A DNA stretch of 39,876 nucleotides from an uncultured Chloroflexota bacterium (lineage in GTDB: Bacteria; Chloroflexota; Dehalococcoidia; Lucifugimonadales; GCA-002694895), in NCBI GenBank assembly GCA_950054395.1, contig CATLOZ010000005.1:1-39876 (forward strand). The letters are read 5' to 3'. The position numbers and the translations under genes are program-made. Below the pieces are notes generated by a model that was not told the origin of the DNA, searched no databases, and saw nothing but the letters and a program-made list of their open reading frames with translations. Of the stretch, positions 7,517 through 15,937 are shown piece by piece. The first letter of the stretch is position 1. Each line of letters opens with the position of its first letter.

Positions 7517-8338
7517 ATGATCAAAGCCAAAACTATAATATTTTATGTATTACTTTTTTCCTTAACAATATCATGTACAGTAGAAGGAGAAATAGGTCCT
7601 AAAGGACCAATAGGTAATCAAGGAGAAATAGGATCTCAGGGAGAAAAAGGCAATCCTGGAGTCCCTGGAATTCAAGGAGTAAGCGGTCCTCCAGGTCAAT
7701 TAGGCAAAACTGGACCACAAGGGCAAGATGCTCCTCAACCTCAAGCAACTATAATTACAATAAATAATACAGTATTTACAATTCAAGAAGAAATTGAAAT
7801 ATGGGGGTCTGGATTCAAATCAGAAGAAACAATAACTTTATATATAAAAATTTCTGATACATTAGAATCTATAATCGGCACGGCGATATCTACAAAAAAC
7901 GGGTCTTTTACTACAAAAACAAAACCATTATTCAATAATTCTAAAATAAGTTCTCAAATTGTAAATCAATCGATTTATACAATTTTAGCTAAAGGATCGA
8001 AAAACAGTAAATCAAGTACTGCAATTCAAATTATACCTAAGCAAATTATACCTAAGCATCTTATTTCTCCTGACGCAAATTTGATAGTTTCGGCTACTGT
8101 ACCTAATGGCTCTACAGTAGCTTATGGATCAGGATTCAACTCGGATGAGAATTTTATTTTAGGTATTATATTAAATTCTAATACAACAAAAATACTTGGT
8201 TCTGGCACATCTAATAGTTCAGGTGCATTTAAATTAGAATCTACTATTGATTTGGGGACAGGAATTTACACTGTTATTGCAGAAGGAAAACAAGGATCTT
8301 CAGCTAGCGCGCCACTTTTGATTTCTTTATATAAATAA
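7517..8338 (+). CDS. Collagen-like lipoprotein, 273 aa (16 Gly-X-Y triplets plus two C-terminal beta domains)
   Basis: Paralogue of the preceding gene. The signal peptide ends in the lipobox LTISC with C20. Residues 24-71 are 16 continuous Gly-X-Y triplets, richer in charged and Gln residues (GPK, GEI, GEK) than the GLP-rich first protein. Two copies of the C-terminal domain follow. The first starts near IWGSGFKSEETITLYI and ends near YTILAKG. The second runs from VAYGSGFNSDENFI to GIYTVIAEG ... LLISLYK. They are joined by a linker containing a short duplication (IIPKQ/IIPKH). No strong Shine-Dalgarno site is seen, and the palindromic terminator lies between the two genes, so expression is probably separate and lower. 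The stop abuts the convergent glmU stop with no intervening base. Confidence 0.87.
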   Translation: MIKAKTIIFYVLLFSLTISCTVEGEIGPKGPIGNQGEIGSQGEKGNPGVPGIQGVSGPPGQLGKTGPQGQDAPQPQATIITINNTVFTIQEEIEIWGSGFKSEETITLYIKISDTLESIIGTAISTKNGSFTTKTKPLFNNSKISSQIVNQSIYTILAKGSKNSKSSTAIQIIPKQIIPKHLISPDANLIVSATVPNGSTVAYGSGFNSDENFILGIILNSNTTKILGSGTSNSSGAFKLESTIDLGTGIYTVIAEGKQGSSASAPLLISLYK

Positions 8339-9724
8339 TTATCGTAAATTCCTAATTTTCTTAGCTGGTACTCCATAAACTAAAGAATATTTTTGAACAT
8401 CTTGAGTTAATACAGATCCAGCTCCAATTTTAGCTCCTTCATTAATAATAATAGGAGCAATTATCATTGTACCGGATCCAATAAAAGCTTTCGATTTTAT
8501 ATTAGTTTTATGCTTTTTATCCCCATCAAAATTACAAGTTACAGTACCTGCTCCAATATTCACCAATTGCCCTATAACACTATCTCCAATATAACAATAA
8601 TGTCCTAATTTAGACTTAGAATCAATGATAGAATTTTTAATTTCAACATTTGTTCCTATAAATACATTATCTTTTATATCTGTGTATTGCCTAACATGAC
8701 TAAATGGCCCAACGTGTACTTGCTTACCTAATTTTGATTTTGTAACAATAGAATGATTTATAATAGAATTATTCCCGATAATTGAATCATGCAATTCTGA
8801 ATTAGGTCCAATTTTACAATCTTTTCCTATAATACTTTTACCCTTAATATGTGTCCCTGGATAAATAATAGTGCCCTCCTCAACATCAGAGTTGTAATCT
8901 ATATAAGTTGAATTAGGATCAATAATAACCACTCCTTTAGTCATTAATTGTTTATTTTTTCTAATTCTCGCAATATTATTAGCCAAACTAAGCTCATAAT
9001 TATCATTTATGCCAAAAGATTCATCTGAATCTTTTGCATAAGAAGTTCCTATATTAAATCCTTGCTTATATGCTATTTCCACTAAATCAGTAATATATTT
9101 TTCTCCATTAGAATGGGTTGCTAAACTTGGAAGGCAATCTTGTAGCCAATTAACTTCAAAACAATAAACTCCTACATTAAATTGAGTGGTGTTGTCTTTA
9201 TTAAACTCATAATGAATTCTTGATTTTTCCTGAATAGATTTGATATTGCCATCATTTGATTTTTCAATAATGCCATAATCCCCTGGTATAGTATCTGTTA
9301 AATTATCTTGGATCAATGATAAAGTTAATTTTTTATTTTCATGATTATTCATTAAATTAAGATATGAAGATTGAGTAATTAATGGGACATCAGCATTAAC
9401 AACTAAAACATACTTAGATTTCAATTTTTTTAAGGCATGGAATAACGCATCACCGGTACCTTTAGGATTGTTTTGAACGGCATATACAAATTTATTATCA
9501 ATATTATTTATTTTAGATTGAATATTTTCATAATTTGGAGAAACAACTACAATTTTATTATTAAAATTCTTAATAGGTAAATTCAACAACAAATATTCTA
9601 TTAATGTTATTCCATTTAAAAGTTGCATAGGCTTACTCAAGGTTCTTGATTTCATTCTAGAACCTTTACCTGCAGCTAATACAACAATATCAAATGTATT
9701 TAAAAGAGATTTTATCTTAATCAT
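8339..9724 (-). CDS. glmU: Bifunctional UDP-N-acetylglucosamine pyrophosphorylase / glucosamine-1-phosphate acetyltransferase
   Basis: 461 residues, the usual GlmU size. The N-terminal uridyltransferase has the LAAGKGSRMKS nucleotide motif, a following lysine (LSKPMQLL), and VVNADVPLI at the metal site. The C-terminal half is a left-handed beta helix of hexapeptides, with the acetyltransferase signature HYCYIGDSVIG (catalytic His), NIGAGTVTCNFDGDKKHKTNI and AFIGSGTMIIAPI. The two activities convert glucosamine-1-phosphate to UDP-GlcNAc for cell-surface polymers. About ten residues precede the usual start of the family. It is transcribed toward the lipoprotein genes, and its stop codon begins at the base after theirs. 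Confidence 0.93.
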   Translation of the reverse strand: MIKIKSLLNTFDIVVLAAGKGSRMKSRTLSKPMQLLNGITLIEYLLLNLPIKNFNNKIVVVSPNYENIQSKINNIDNKFVYAVQNNPKGTGDALFHALKKLKSKYVLVVNADVPLITQSSYLNLMNNHENKKLTLSLIQDNLTDTIPGDYGIIEKSNDGNIKSIQEKSRIHYEFNKDNTTQFNVGVYCFEVNWLQDCLPSLATHSNGEKYITDLVEIAYKQGFNIGTSYAKDSDESFGINDNYELSLANNIARIRKNKQLMTKGVVIIDPNSTYIDYNSDVEEGTIIYPGTHIKGKSIIGKDCKIGPNSELHDSIIGNNSIINHSIVTKSKLGKQVHVGPFSHVRQYTDIKDNVFIGTNVEIKNSIIDSKSKLGHYCYIGDSVIGQLVNIGAGTVTCNFDGDKKHKTNIKSKAFIGSGTMIIAPIIINEGAKIGAGSVLTQDVQKYSLVYGVPAKKIRNLR

Positions 9725-9790
9725 TATTTATAATTAAATCATAAATATTAAAGAATTATGAAGTATAATCATTAAAATTAATGAATAAAA

Positions 9791-10552
9791 ATGAATAAAC
9801 TTACATTTATACCAATTATTGGTATTCCTGAAATAAAATCAGGAGATAATATCCCAAAAATAATAAATAAAGGATTAAATACTAATAAAATAAATCTAAA
9901 AAATAATGATGTATTAGTAATAACACAAAAAATAATATCAAAATCTGAAGATAGAATAATAAATCTTACTTCGGTTAACCCAGAAAACAAAGCAGTAGAA
10001 CTCGGGGAAAAGTTAAAGAAAAACCCAAAGCTTATTCAGCTCATAATAGATGAAAGCAAATCAATAATTAAAATTGATAAAAATAGAGGGATAATTATTA
10101 CAGAAACTAAATTAGGACATATTTGTGCAAATTCTGGAATAGATTCATCAAATATTTATGGAACAAATAACGTTTCTTTGCTTCCTAAGGATCCTGACAA
10201 ATCAGCAAAATTTATTTATAAAAACTTAAAACAAAAATTCAAACTAGAAAATTTAGGTATTATTATTAGTGATACTTTTGGAAGACCATGGAGAATAGGC
10301 CAAACTAATATTTCAATAGGAAGTTATGGAATTAATCCATTCATTGATTACCGTAATAATACTGATGCATTTGGAAAAAAACTAAATACAACTAAAATAT
10401 GTATAGTTGATGAATTGTCTGGTGGCGCTGAAATATTAATGGAAAAGTCTTTAAAAATACCAGCTGTTCTAATAAGAGGAGTTAAGTTTCAATTTTCTAA
10501 TCAGGGGAGTAAAGAAATTCTTAGAGATAAAAATCTAGATCTATTTAGATAA
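9791..10552 (+). CDS. cofE: Coenzyme F420-0:L-glutamate ligase
   Basis: 253 residues. CofE adds gamma-linked glutamates to F420-0 in a GTP-dependent reaction. Supporting motifs are GIPEIKSGDNI at the N-terminus, DVLVITQKIISKSEDR, and the core SDTFGRPWRIGQTN / DYRNNTDAFGKKL, followed by DELSGGAEILMEKS. The protein is the single ligase domain; the C-terminal nitroreductase-like domain found fused in actinobacterial FbiB is absent. ATG at 9791 is chosen because the ATG at 9781 runs only five codons to a TAA that overlaps this start. No other F420 gene lies in the window. F420 narrows the host to lineages such as Chloroflexota, Actinomycetota or archaea. Confidence 0.9.
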   Translation: MNKLTFIPIIGIPEIKSGDNIPKIINKGLNTNKINLKNNDVLVITQKIISKSEDRIINLTSVNPENKAVELGEKLKKNPKLIQLIIDESKSIIKIDKNRGIIITETKLGHICANSGIDSSNIYGTNNVSLLPKDPDKSAKFIYKNLKQKFKLENLGIIISDTFGRPWRIGQTNISIGSYGINPFIDYRNNTDAFGKKLNTTKICIVDELSGGAEILMEKSLKIPAVLIRGVKFQFSNQGSKEILRDKNLDLFR

Positions 10553-10732
10553 TTAAATTGTTTCAGAATCAGAGTTATATTCAGATGACCAAACAGAAGT
10601 ATCAGTATAATTATAAAATTCTTTGGTTTTTCCGCATTTTTTACATCTGCCAATGCTTTTTGAACCAGATGGCTCTTCTATTACCCAATAACATATACAA
10701 TTTAACACTTCGAGTTCACTATTAACATCCAT
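10553..10732 (-). CDS. Small zinc-ribbon protein, 59 aa
   Basis: A complete small ORF (ATG at 10732-10730, TAA at 10555-10553) of 59 residues. It has a cysteine pair near the N-terminus (C12, C14 in NCICYWVIEEP) and a CxxCG knuckle (C30, C33 in GRCKKCGKTKEF), typical of a compact zinc ribbon. The W-V-I-E-x-P-x-G ... S-x-G-x-C-x-x-C-G-x-x-x-x-F layout matches small uncharacterised proteins I recall from Chloroflexota and Actinomycetota; this is memory, not a search. The tail is Ser/Tyr/acidic. Its stop abuts the cofE stop exactly, as at other convergent junctions in the window. It may be a regulatory or RNA/protein-binding accessory; the function is unknown. Confidence 0.8.
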   Translation of the reverse strand: MDVNSELEVLNCICYWVIEEPSGSKSIGRCKKCGKTKEFYNYTDTSVWSSEYNSDSETI

Positions 10733-10858
10733 AAATTAATTATCTCCAAATTGTGAAATATTTAACATATGAAATTATAACATATTAATTAATAAATGTC
10801 ATAAAATTATGCTTAATATAATAAAATATCATATAATAACAAAAAATATTACACATTT

Positions 10859-11314
10859 ATGAATTATTGGTTATTTAAATCTGAACCTTCAGACTATTCA
10901 TTTGAAAATTTCATTTCTGATAAAGAAACTTGCTGGGAAGGTATAAGAAATTATCAAGCTAGAAATTTCATTAGAGATGATATAAAGATAAATGATGAGG
11001 TCTTATTTTATCATTCAAATATATCCGAACCTCATCTTGTTGGACTTGCAAAAGTTATTCGTGAAGCATATCCAGATCATTACTCCTGGAACAAAGAACA
11101 TAAATATTATGATCTGAAAAGTTCTCCTGATAATCCTAGATGGTTTATGGTAGATATTAAAGCTATAAAGGAATTAAAAAGAATAGTTTATCTTAAAGAA
11201 ATAAAACAAGAACCAAAATTATCTAAAATGATTTTGTTAAATAATTCTAGACTTTCAATTCAACCTGTAAAAAAATGTGAACGGGATTTAATTATCAAAA
11301 TGTCAAATAATTGA
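10859..11314 (+). CDS. EVE-domain protein
   Basis: 151 residues filled by one EVE domain (thymocyte nuclear protein 1/YTH-related PUA-like fold). The hallmarks are MNYWLFKSEPSDYSFE, TCWEGIRNYQARNFIRDD, DEVLFYHSN, VGLAKVIREAYPD and PRWFMVDIKAI. Family members bind modified bases in DNA or RNA through an aromatic cage, and the bacterial ones are often stand-alone genes of unknown role. No methyltransferase or restriction gene is adjacent, so the target cannot be inferred. Its 3' end overlaps the convergent leuB gene by 12 nt. Identification is strong from the N-terminal motif. Confidence 0.92.
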   Translation: MNYWLFKSEPSDYSFENFISDKETCWEGIRNYQARNFIRDDIKINDEVLFYHSNISEPHLVGLAKVIREAYPDHYSWNKEHKYYDLKSSPDNPRWFMVDIKAIKELKRIVYLKEIKQEPKLSKMILLNNSRLSIQPVKKCERDLIIKMSNN

Positions 11315-12403
11315 CCTAATTTGTGAAGCTATAGAATCACCCATTTCAGAAGTTTTACACCATTTAGAATCGTGTGAAATATCTTTTGTTCTAAGACCAG
11401 AATTGATAACATTATCTACTGATTTGGTAATTAATTCAGAAATATCTTTATGTTCAAAAGCAAATTCAAACATCATAGCAGTACTCAAAATCATACCTAT
11501 CGGATTTGCAATAGATTTACCCGCTATATCAGGAGCACTCCCATGAATAGGTTCGTATAAACTTTTTAAATTACCATTAATATTCTCACCTGGGAAAAAT
11601 GATAATGAAGCCGAGGGTAACATCCCTAAAGAAGCGGATAATATAGAAGCTTCATCAGATAATATATCACCAAAAGTATTTTCTGATACTATCACATCAA
11701 ATTGTGAAGGATTTAAAATAAGCTGCATGGCAGCATTATCAACTAAAATATGATTTAATGTTACATCCGGATAATCTATGGCCAATTCATCAACAATTTT
11801 TCTCCATAATTTTGAAGTTTCAAGAACATTCGATTTATCTACTGACGTAAGTTTTTTAATTCTTGATTGAGCAATTTTAAATGACATTCTTACAATTCTT
11901 TCTATCTCATACTCATCGTAATACATAGTATCCACAGCTGCTCTTTTGGAATTATCATCAATTTGTTTTTTAGGCTGTCCGAAATACAAACCACTTGTTA
12001 ATTCTCTAATAATTAAAATATCTACATTATTTAATATTGATGATTTTATTGGTGAGGATTCTTTTAAAGCTTCAAATATTTTTACTGGACGTAAATTTGC
12101 ATATAAATCCAATCTTTTTCTTATATTTAAAATACCAAGTTCAGGTCGAAGATTACTTTCCAAATTATCCCATTTCGGACCTCCTACTGCACCAAAAAAT
12201 ACAGCTTTGCTATTTTCAATTAATTTTATTGTATCTTCAGTCAGTGGAGTGCCAAATTTATCAATTGATTCTCCACCAACAATTCCATATTCCAAATCAT
12301 ATTTATTTCCAGTAACATCTTCAATTGATTTAATAATTTTAATTGCTTCTTTAATAACTTCAGGACCAATACCATCTCCTGGTAAAACTGCTATATAACT
12401 CAT
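11303..12403 (-). CDS. leuB: 3-Isopropylmalate dehydrogenase
   Basis: 366 residues, normal for LeuB, which oxidatively decarboxylates 3-isopropylmalate to 2-oxoisocaproate with NAD in leucine synthesis. Motifs are LPGDGIGPEV, AVGGPKWDNL, RPELGILNIRKRLDLYANLRPV (substrate loop with the LeuB-type E-L-x-x-x-R), ELTSGLYFGQPK, VDNAAMQLILNPSQFDVIVSENTFGDILSDEAS and YEPIHGSAPDIAGK. The loop distinguishes it from the second dehydrogenase of this fold at 14879. It is the last gene of the tRNA-Nudix-dehydrogenase-leuS-leuB unit, 10 nt after leuS. Pairing leucyl-tRNA synthetase with a leucine enzyme hints at co-regulation, though no attenuator is visible. Confidence 0.95.
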   Translation of the reverse strand: MSYIAVLPGDGIGPEVIKEAIKIIKSIEDVTGNKYDLEYGIVGGESIDKFGTPLTEDTIKLIENSKAVFFGAVGGPKWDNLESNLRPELGILNIRKRLDLYANLRPVKIFEALKESSPIKSSILNNVDILIIRELTSGLYFGQPKKQIDDNSKRAAVDTMYYDEYEIERIVRMSFKIAQSRIKKLTSVDKSNVLETSKLWRKIVDELAIDYPDVTLNHILVDNAAMQLILNPSQFDVIVSENTFGDILSDEASILSASLGMLPSASLSFFPGENINGNLKSLYEPIHGSAPDIAGKSIANPIGMILSTAMMFEFAFEHKDISELITKSVDNVINSGLRTKDISHDSKWCKTSEMGDSIASQIRSII

Positions 12404-12413
12404 AATTATTCCC

Positions 12414-14858
12414 TTATTTAACTACTAAATTAAGTAATTTATTTTTAACATATATAGATTTCAAAATTTGTTTTTTCTTAATATATTTTTTAACATTTTC
12501 AGATCTTAAAGCCAAATCTTTTAATTCATCTTCGTTCAAAGCATTTGATATATTTAAAATATCTCTAACTTTACCATTAACCTGAATAACTATTGTAAGA
12601 GTATCAGTAATTATCAATGTATCATCATATTTCGGTAATGATTGTTGATGTATTGAAAAATTATTACCTATAGTTTCCCACAATTCTTCTGCAATATGAG
12701 GAGCTAAAGGAGCAAGATGTAAAAGTAATCTTTCTATTGAAGATTTCCATAAATTTTTTGAAATTTGAAAATTGTCATATCCGCGTAATAATTCAGTTGA
12801 ATATTCCATTAATGTTGCAATAGAAGTATTAAATTTGAAAGCTTTCATGTCAGATATTACTTTCTTGGTTGTTAAATGAGAAATTCTTACAAAATTTTTC
12901 TCTATATGTTCCTCTAAATTATCATTAAGCACTGATATATCTTTATGGACTAAATCCCAAATCCTCAGCAGCCATCTTCTAATACCATTCATTCCTGAAT
13001 CAGACCAATCTCCTCCTTGATCCCATGGTCCAAGAAACATTAAATAACATCTTAATGTATCTGCTCCAACATTTTTCACTATTGGATCAGGAGTTAAAGG
13101 ATTAGATCTCTTTGAAATTTTCTTATGTTCTTTGATCAACATACCTTGATTAGTTAATTTGGAATAAGGTTCATCAAAATTAAGGAAACCTAAATCTCTA
13201 AGTGCTTTGTTAAAAAACCTTGCATATAAAAGATGCATAACTGCATGTTCAGCACCACCCATATAATGTGTTACAGGCAGCCATGATGAAATTTTTTCAT
13301 TGTCAAAAGGTTTTTCATTAGAATTGGGGCTTGCGAATCTTAAATGATACCAAGCAGAGCATACAAAAGTGTCTAATGTATCAGTTTCTCTCTTAGCAGG
13401 CTTATTACATTTTGGACAACTGGTATTTAAAAACTCTGGCAATTTAGTTAATGGGGATTTTCCATCAGATTCAAATTTTACTTTTTCAGGTAGTAAAACT
13501 GGTAAATCTGAATCCGGAACAGGAACTGTGCCACAATCATCACAGTAAACTATTGGTATAGGTGTTCCCCAATACCTTTGACGTGATACTAGCCAATCTC
13601 TTAAATGATATGTAGCAGTTTTGTATCCCCAATTATTTTTTTCTACTTTATCTGCTATTAAATTTTTTGCATCTGTATTAGACAAACCATTAAATTCAGC
13701 TGAATTTACTTGAAAACCTTCTAAAGTGAATGCCTCTGAAAATTCTTTACCATCCCAATTCCTAGGCGATATAACAACCCTAATATCTAATCCGTATTTT
13801 TTTGCAAATTTGAAATCTCTTTGATCATGTGCAGGGACTCCCATTACTACACCTGTTCCATAAGTAGCGAGAACATAATCCCCAATAAAAACAGGTATTC
13901 TTTCACCATTTAAAGGATTAATACAATATGCCCCCGTTTTAACTCCTGTTTTTTCCCTGTTTGTTGATGTCCTATCTATTTCGGTTTGTTTACTAGTATT
14001 TTTTATATAATCATTAACATCTTTTTCATAACCTGGCTGTACAATATTTTTTACTATAGGATGTTCCGGCGCTAAAACTACAAAAGTCACACCAAAAACT
14101 GTATCAATTCTTGTAGTAAAGGTTTCAATTTTTTCATTTTGTAAAAATTCACTTATATCAAAAGATAATGTAACTCCGGTAGATTTACCAATCCAATTCT
14201 TTTGCATGATTTTTATTTTTTCAGGCCAATCCATTGAATCCATATCTAATAATTCATCTGCATATTTTGTAATAGCAAAAAACCATTGAGGTAAATCTCG
14301 TTTTGATACAATGGATTCGCATCTTTCACATGCCCCTTCCTTCACCTGTTCATTTGCTAAAGTAGTTTGACATTTTGGACACCAATTAGCCTGAGCGTGT
14401 TCTCTATATGCTAATCCTTGTTTATAAAATTTAAGAAAAAAATACTGATTCCATTTATAATATTCTGAATCAGAAGTAATTAACTCTCTATTCCAATCAT
14501 AAGAAGTTCCCATCTCTTTAAACTGTCTACGAAAATTATCAATATTGTTATAAGTCCATTCTCTAGCATCTGCTCCTCTTTCTATAGCAGCATTTTCTGC
14601 AGGAAGCCCAAAAGAGTCGAATCCTTGGGGATGCATAACATTATAACCTTCCATACGCTTAAATCTAACATGAGCATCAGCCGGAGCAAATGCATACCAA
14701 TGACCCATATGTAAATCACCTGACGGGTATGGAAACATTGTTAAAGCATAATAATTTTCTTTACCACTCACATTATCTTGAGCATTATAAATACCATCTC
14801 TATCCCATTTCATCTGCCATTTTTTTTCTATTTCTGAATGATTATAAATATTTTTCAA
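12414..14858 (-). CDS. leuS: Leucyl-tRNA synthetase (TTG start)
   Basis: 814 residues, a normal bacterial LeuRS, which charges tRNA-Leu. The catalytic HIGH motif is HMGH at residues 50-53. A zinc knuckle (WCPKCQ ... CERC) follows. The CP1 editing domain has TRIDTVFGVTFVVLAPEHP and GTGVVMGVPAHDQRD. The KMSKS loop reads KISKR (residues 580-584) instead of KMSKS. The anticodon-binding helices and C-terminal domain are present. The start is TTG at 14858: an in-frame TAA lies just upstream, the next ATG would remove the conserved N-terminal helix (SEIEKKWQ), and AGGA sits 11 nt before TTG. The start lies 20 nt after the preceding dehydrogenase stop. Confidence 0.95.
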   Translation of the reverse strand: MKNIYNHSEIEKKWQMKWDRDGIYNAQDNVSGKENYYALTMFPYPSGDLHMGHWYAFAPADAHVRFKRMEGYNVMHPQGFDSFGLPAENAAIERGADAREWTYNNIDNFRRQFKEMGTSYDWNRELITSDSEYYKWNQYFFLKFYKQGLAYREHAQANWCPKCQTTLANEQVKEGACERCESIVSKRDLPQWFFAITKYADELLDMDSMDWPEKIKIMQKNWIGKSTGVTLSFDISEFLQNEKIETFTTRIDTVFGVTFVVLAPEHPIVKNIVQPGYEKDVNDYIKNTSKQTEIDRTSTNREKTGVKTGAYCINPLNGERIPVFIGDYVLATYGTGVVMGVPAHDQRDFKFAKKYGLDIRVVISPRNWDGKEFSEAFTLEGFQVNSAEFNGLSNTDAKNLIADKVEKNNWGYKTATYHLRDWLVSRQRYWGTPIPIVYCDDCGTVPVPDSDLPVLLPEKVKFESDGKSPLTKLPEFLNTSCPKCNKPAKRETDTLDTFVCSAWYHLRFASPNSNEKPFDNEKISSWLPVTHYMGGAEHAVMHLLYARFFNKALRDLGFLNFDEPYSKLTNQGMLIKEHKKISKRSNPLTPDPIVKNVGADTLRCYLMFLGPWDQGGDWSDSGMNGIRRWLLRIWDLVHKDISVLNDNLEEHIEKNFVRISHLTTKKVISDMKAFKFNTSIATLMEYSTELLRGYDNFQISKNLWKSSIERLLLHLAPLAPHIAEELWETIGNNFSIHQQSLPKYDDTLIITDTLTIVIQVNGKVRDILNISNALNEDELKDLALRSENVKKYIKKKQILKSIYVKNKLLNLVVK

Positions 14859-14878
14859 TTTATTTTATTTCCTATGTA

Positions 14879-15937
14879 TTAACTCATTATATTTAATACT
14901 ACATTTTTAATAACTTCTTCAGTAGAATTATTACCACCCATATCTTTTGTAATAATGTTATCATTTATAGTTTTTTGTACAGCTTTTCTAATTATATCTT
15001 CAATCTTAGAATAACCTAAATAAGATGCCATCATAGAACATGATAAAATTGCAGCTAATGGATTTGCTATACCTTTACCTGAAATATCAGGTGCACTCCC
15101 ATGAACGGGTTCAAACATGGAAAGAGAATTTTTAGAAGGGTTAATATTAGAGCTTGGAGCAGTACCCATACCCCCAGTAATACCTGCACCCAAATCGCTT
15201 AGAATATCTCCAAAAAGATTACTAGCAACTATAACATCAAAATCTCCGGGTCTTCTAACTAAATCCATACATGCAGCATCGACTAATAAAGATTCTGTTT
15301 CAATATTTGGGTATTTTGCAGATACCTCTTTAAAGCAATTGTCCCACATAACCATCCCGAATGCTTGTGCATTTGATTTTGTTATAGAAGTAACTTTTAA
15401 TTTATTATTTCTACTGATAGCATGTTCAAAAGCATATTCAATGATTCTTATACAACCCATTCGCGTAAATACTGCTGTTTGTATAGAAGTTTCAAATTCA
15501 TTACTAGAATGTAAAAACCCACCAATATTTGCATATTCACCCTCAGAATTTTCTCTGATAATAACAAAGTCAAGATTTGAAATATTTTTTAATACACTGT
15601 CTGTATTTTTCCATAAATAACATGGTCTAACAGAAACATATTGATCAAATCTTCTTCTAATTGGAAGTAATAACCCATTTAAAGTAATATGATCAGGTAC
15701 TTTTGGATGCCCAACTGCACCTAATAAAATAGAATCAAACTTTGATAACACATCTAAAGCATTCTCGGGCATCATTTCATCATTTTTCAAATAATAATCT
15801 GACCCCCAATCAAAATAATGGAAATCAAACAAATTAATATCAGATAAAATTTTTTCCGATTTTTTTAATACTTTAATAGCTCCTTCTATAACTTCTATCC
15901 CAATACCATCTCCTGGAATAATAGCTATATTTTTCAT
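14879..15937 (-). CDS. D-malate / tartrate-type dehydrogenase (beta-decarboxylating family)
   Basis: 352 residues of the isocitrate/isopropylmalate dehydrogenase fold. The sequence follows the D-malate/tartrate dehydrogenase branch: WGSDYYLKNDEMMPENAL, LLGAVGHPKVPDHITLNGLLLPIRRRF is the branch pattern (quoted in part: GAVGHPKVPDHITL), DQYVSVRP, IIRENSEGEY, VFTRMGCIRI, ITKSNAQAFGM, VASNLFGDILSDLGAG and FEPVHGSAPDISGKG. Members use NAD and Mn/Mg to oxidise and decarboxylate D-malate, tartrate or 3-isopropylmalate-like acids, so substrate cannot be fixed from sequence. ATG at 15937 overlaps the Nudix stop (ATGA). With leuB at the other end of leuS, two paralogues share one operon. A role in branched-chain or C4-acid metabolism is possible. 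Confidence 0.85.
   Translation of the reverse strand: MKNIAIIPGDGIGIEVIEGAIKVLKKSEKILSDINLFDFHYFDWGSDYYLKNDEMMPENALDVLSKFDSILLGAVGHPKVPDHITLNGLLLPIRRRFDQYVSVRPCYLWKNTDSVLKNISNLDFVIIRENSEGEYANIGGFLHSSNEFETSIQTAVFTRMGCIRIIEYAFEHAISRNNKLKVTSITKSNAQAFGMVMWDNCFKEVSAKYPNIETESLLVDAACMDLVRRPGDFDVIVASNLFGDILSDLGAGITGGMGTAPSSNINPSKNSLSMFEPVHGSAPDISGKGIANPLAAILSCSMMASYLGYSKIEDIIRKAVQKTINDNIITKDMGGNNSTEEVIKNVVLNIMS

Noticed and set aside
11946-12398. 150-codon plus-strand ORF antisense to leuB
   Set aside because: Shadow of the leuB reading frame with no conserved motif or start signal.
15117-15620. 167-codon plus-strand ORF antisense to the D-malate/tartrate-type dehydrogenase
   Set aside because: The minus frame carries all catalytic motifs of a full-length enzyme; the plus frame has no recognisable domain.
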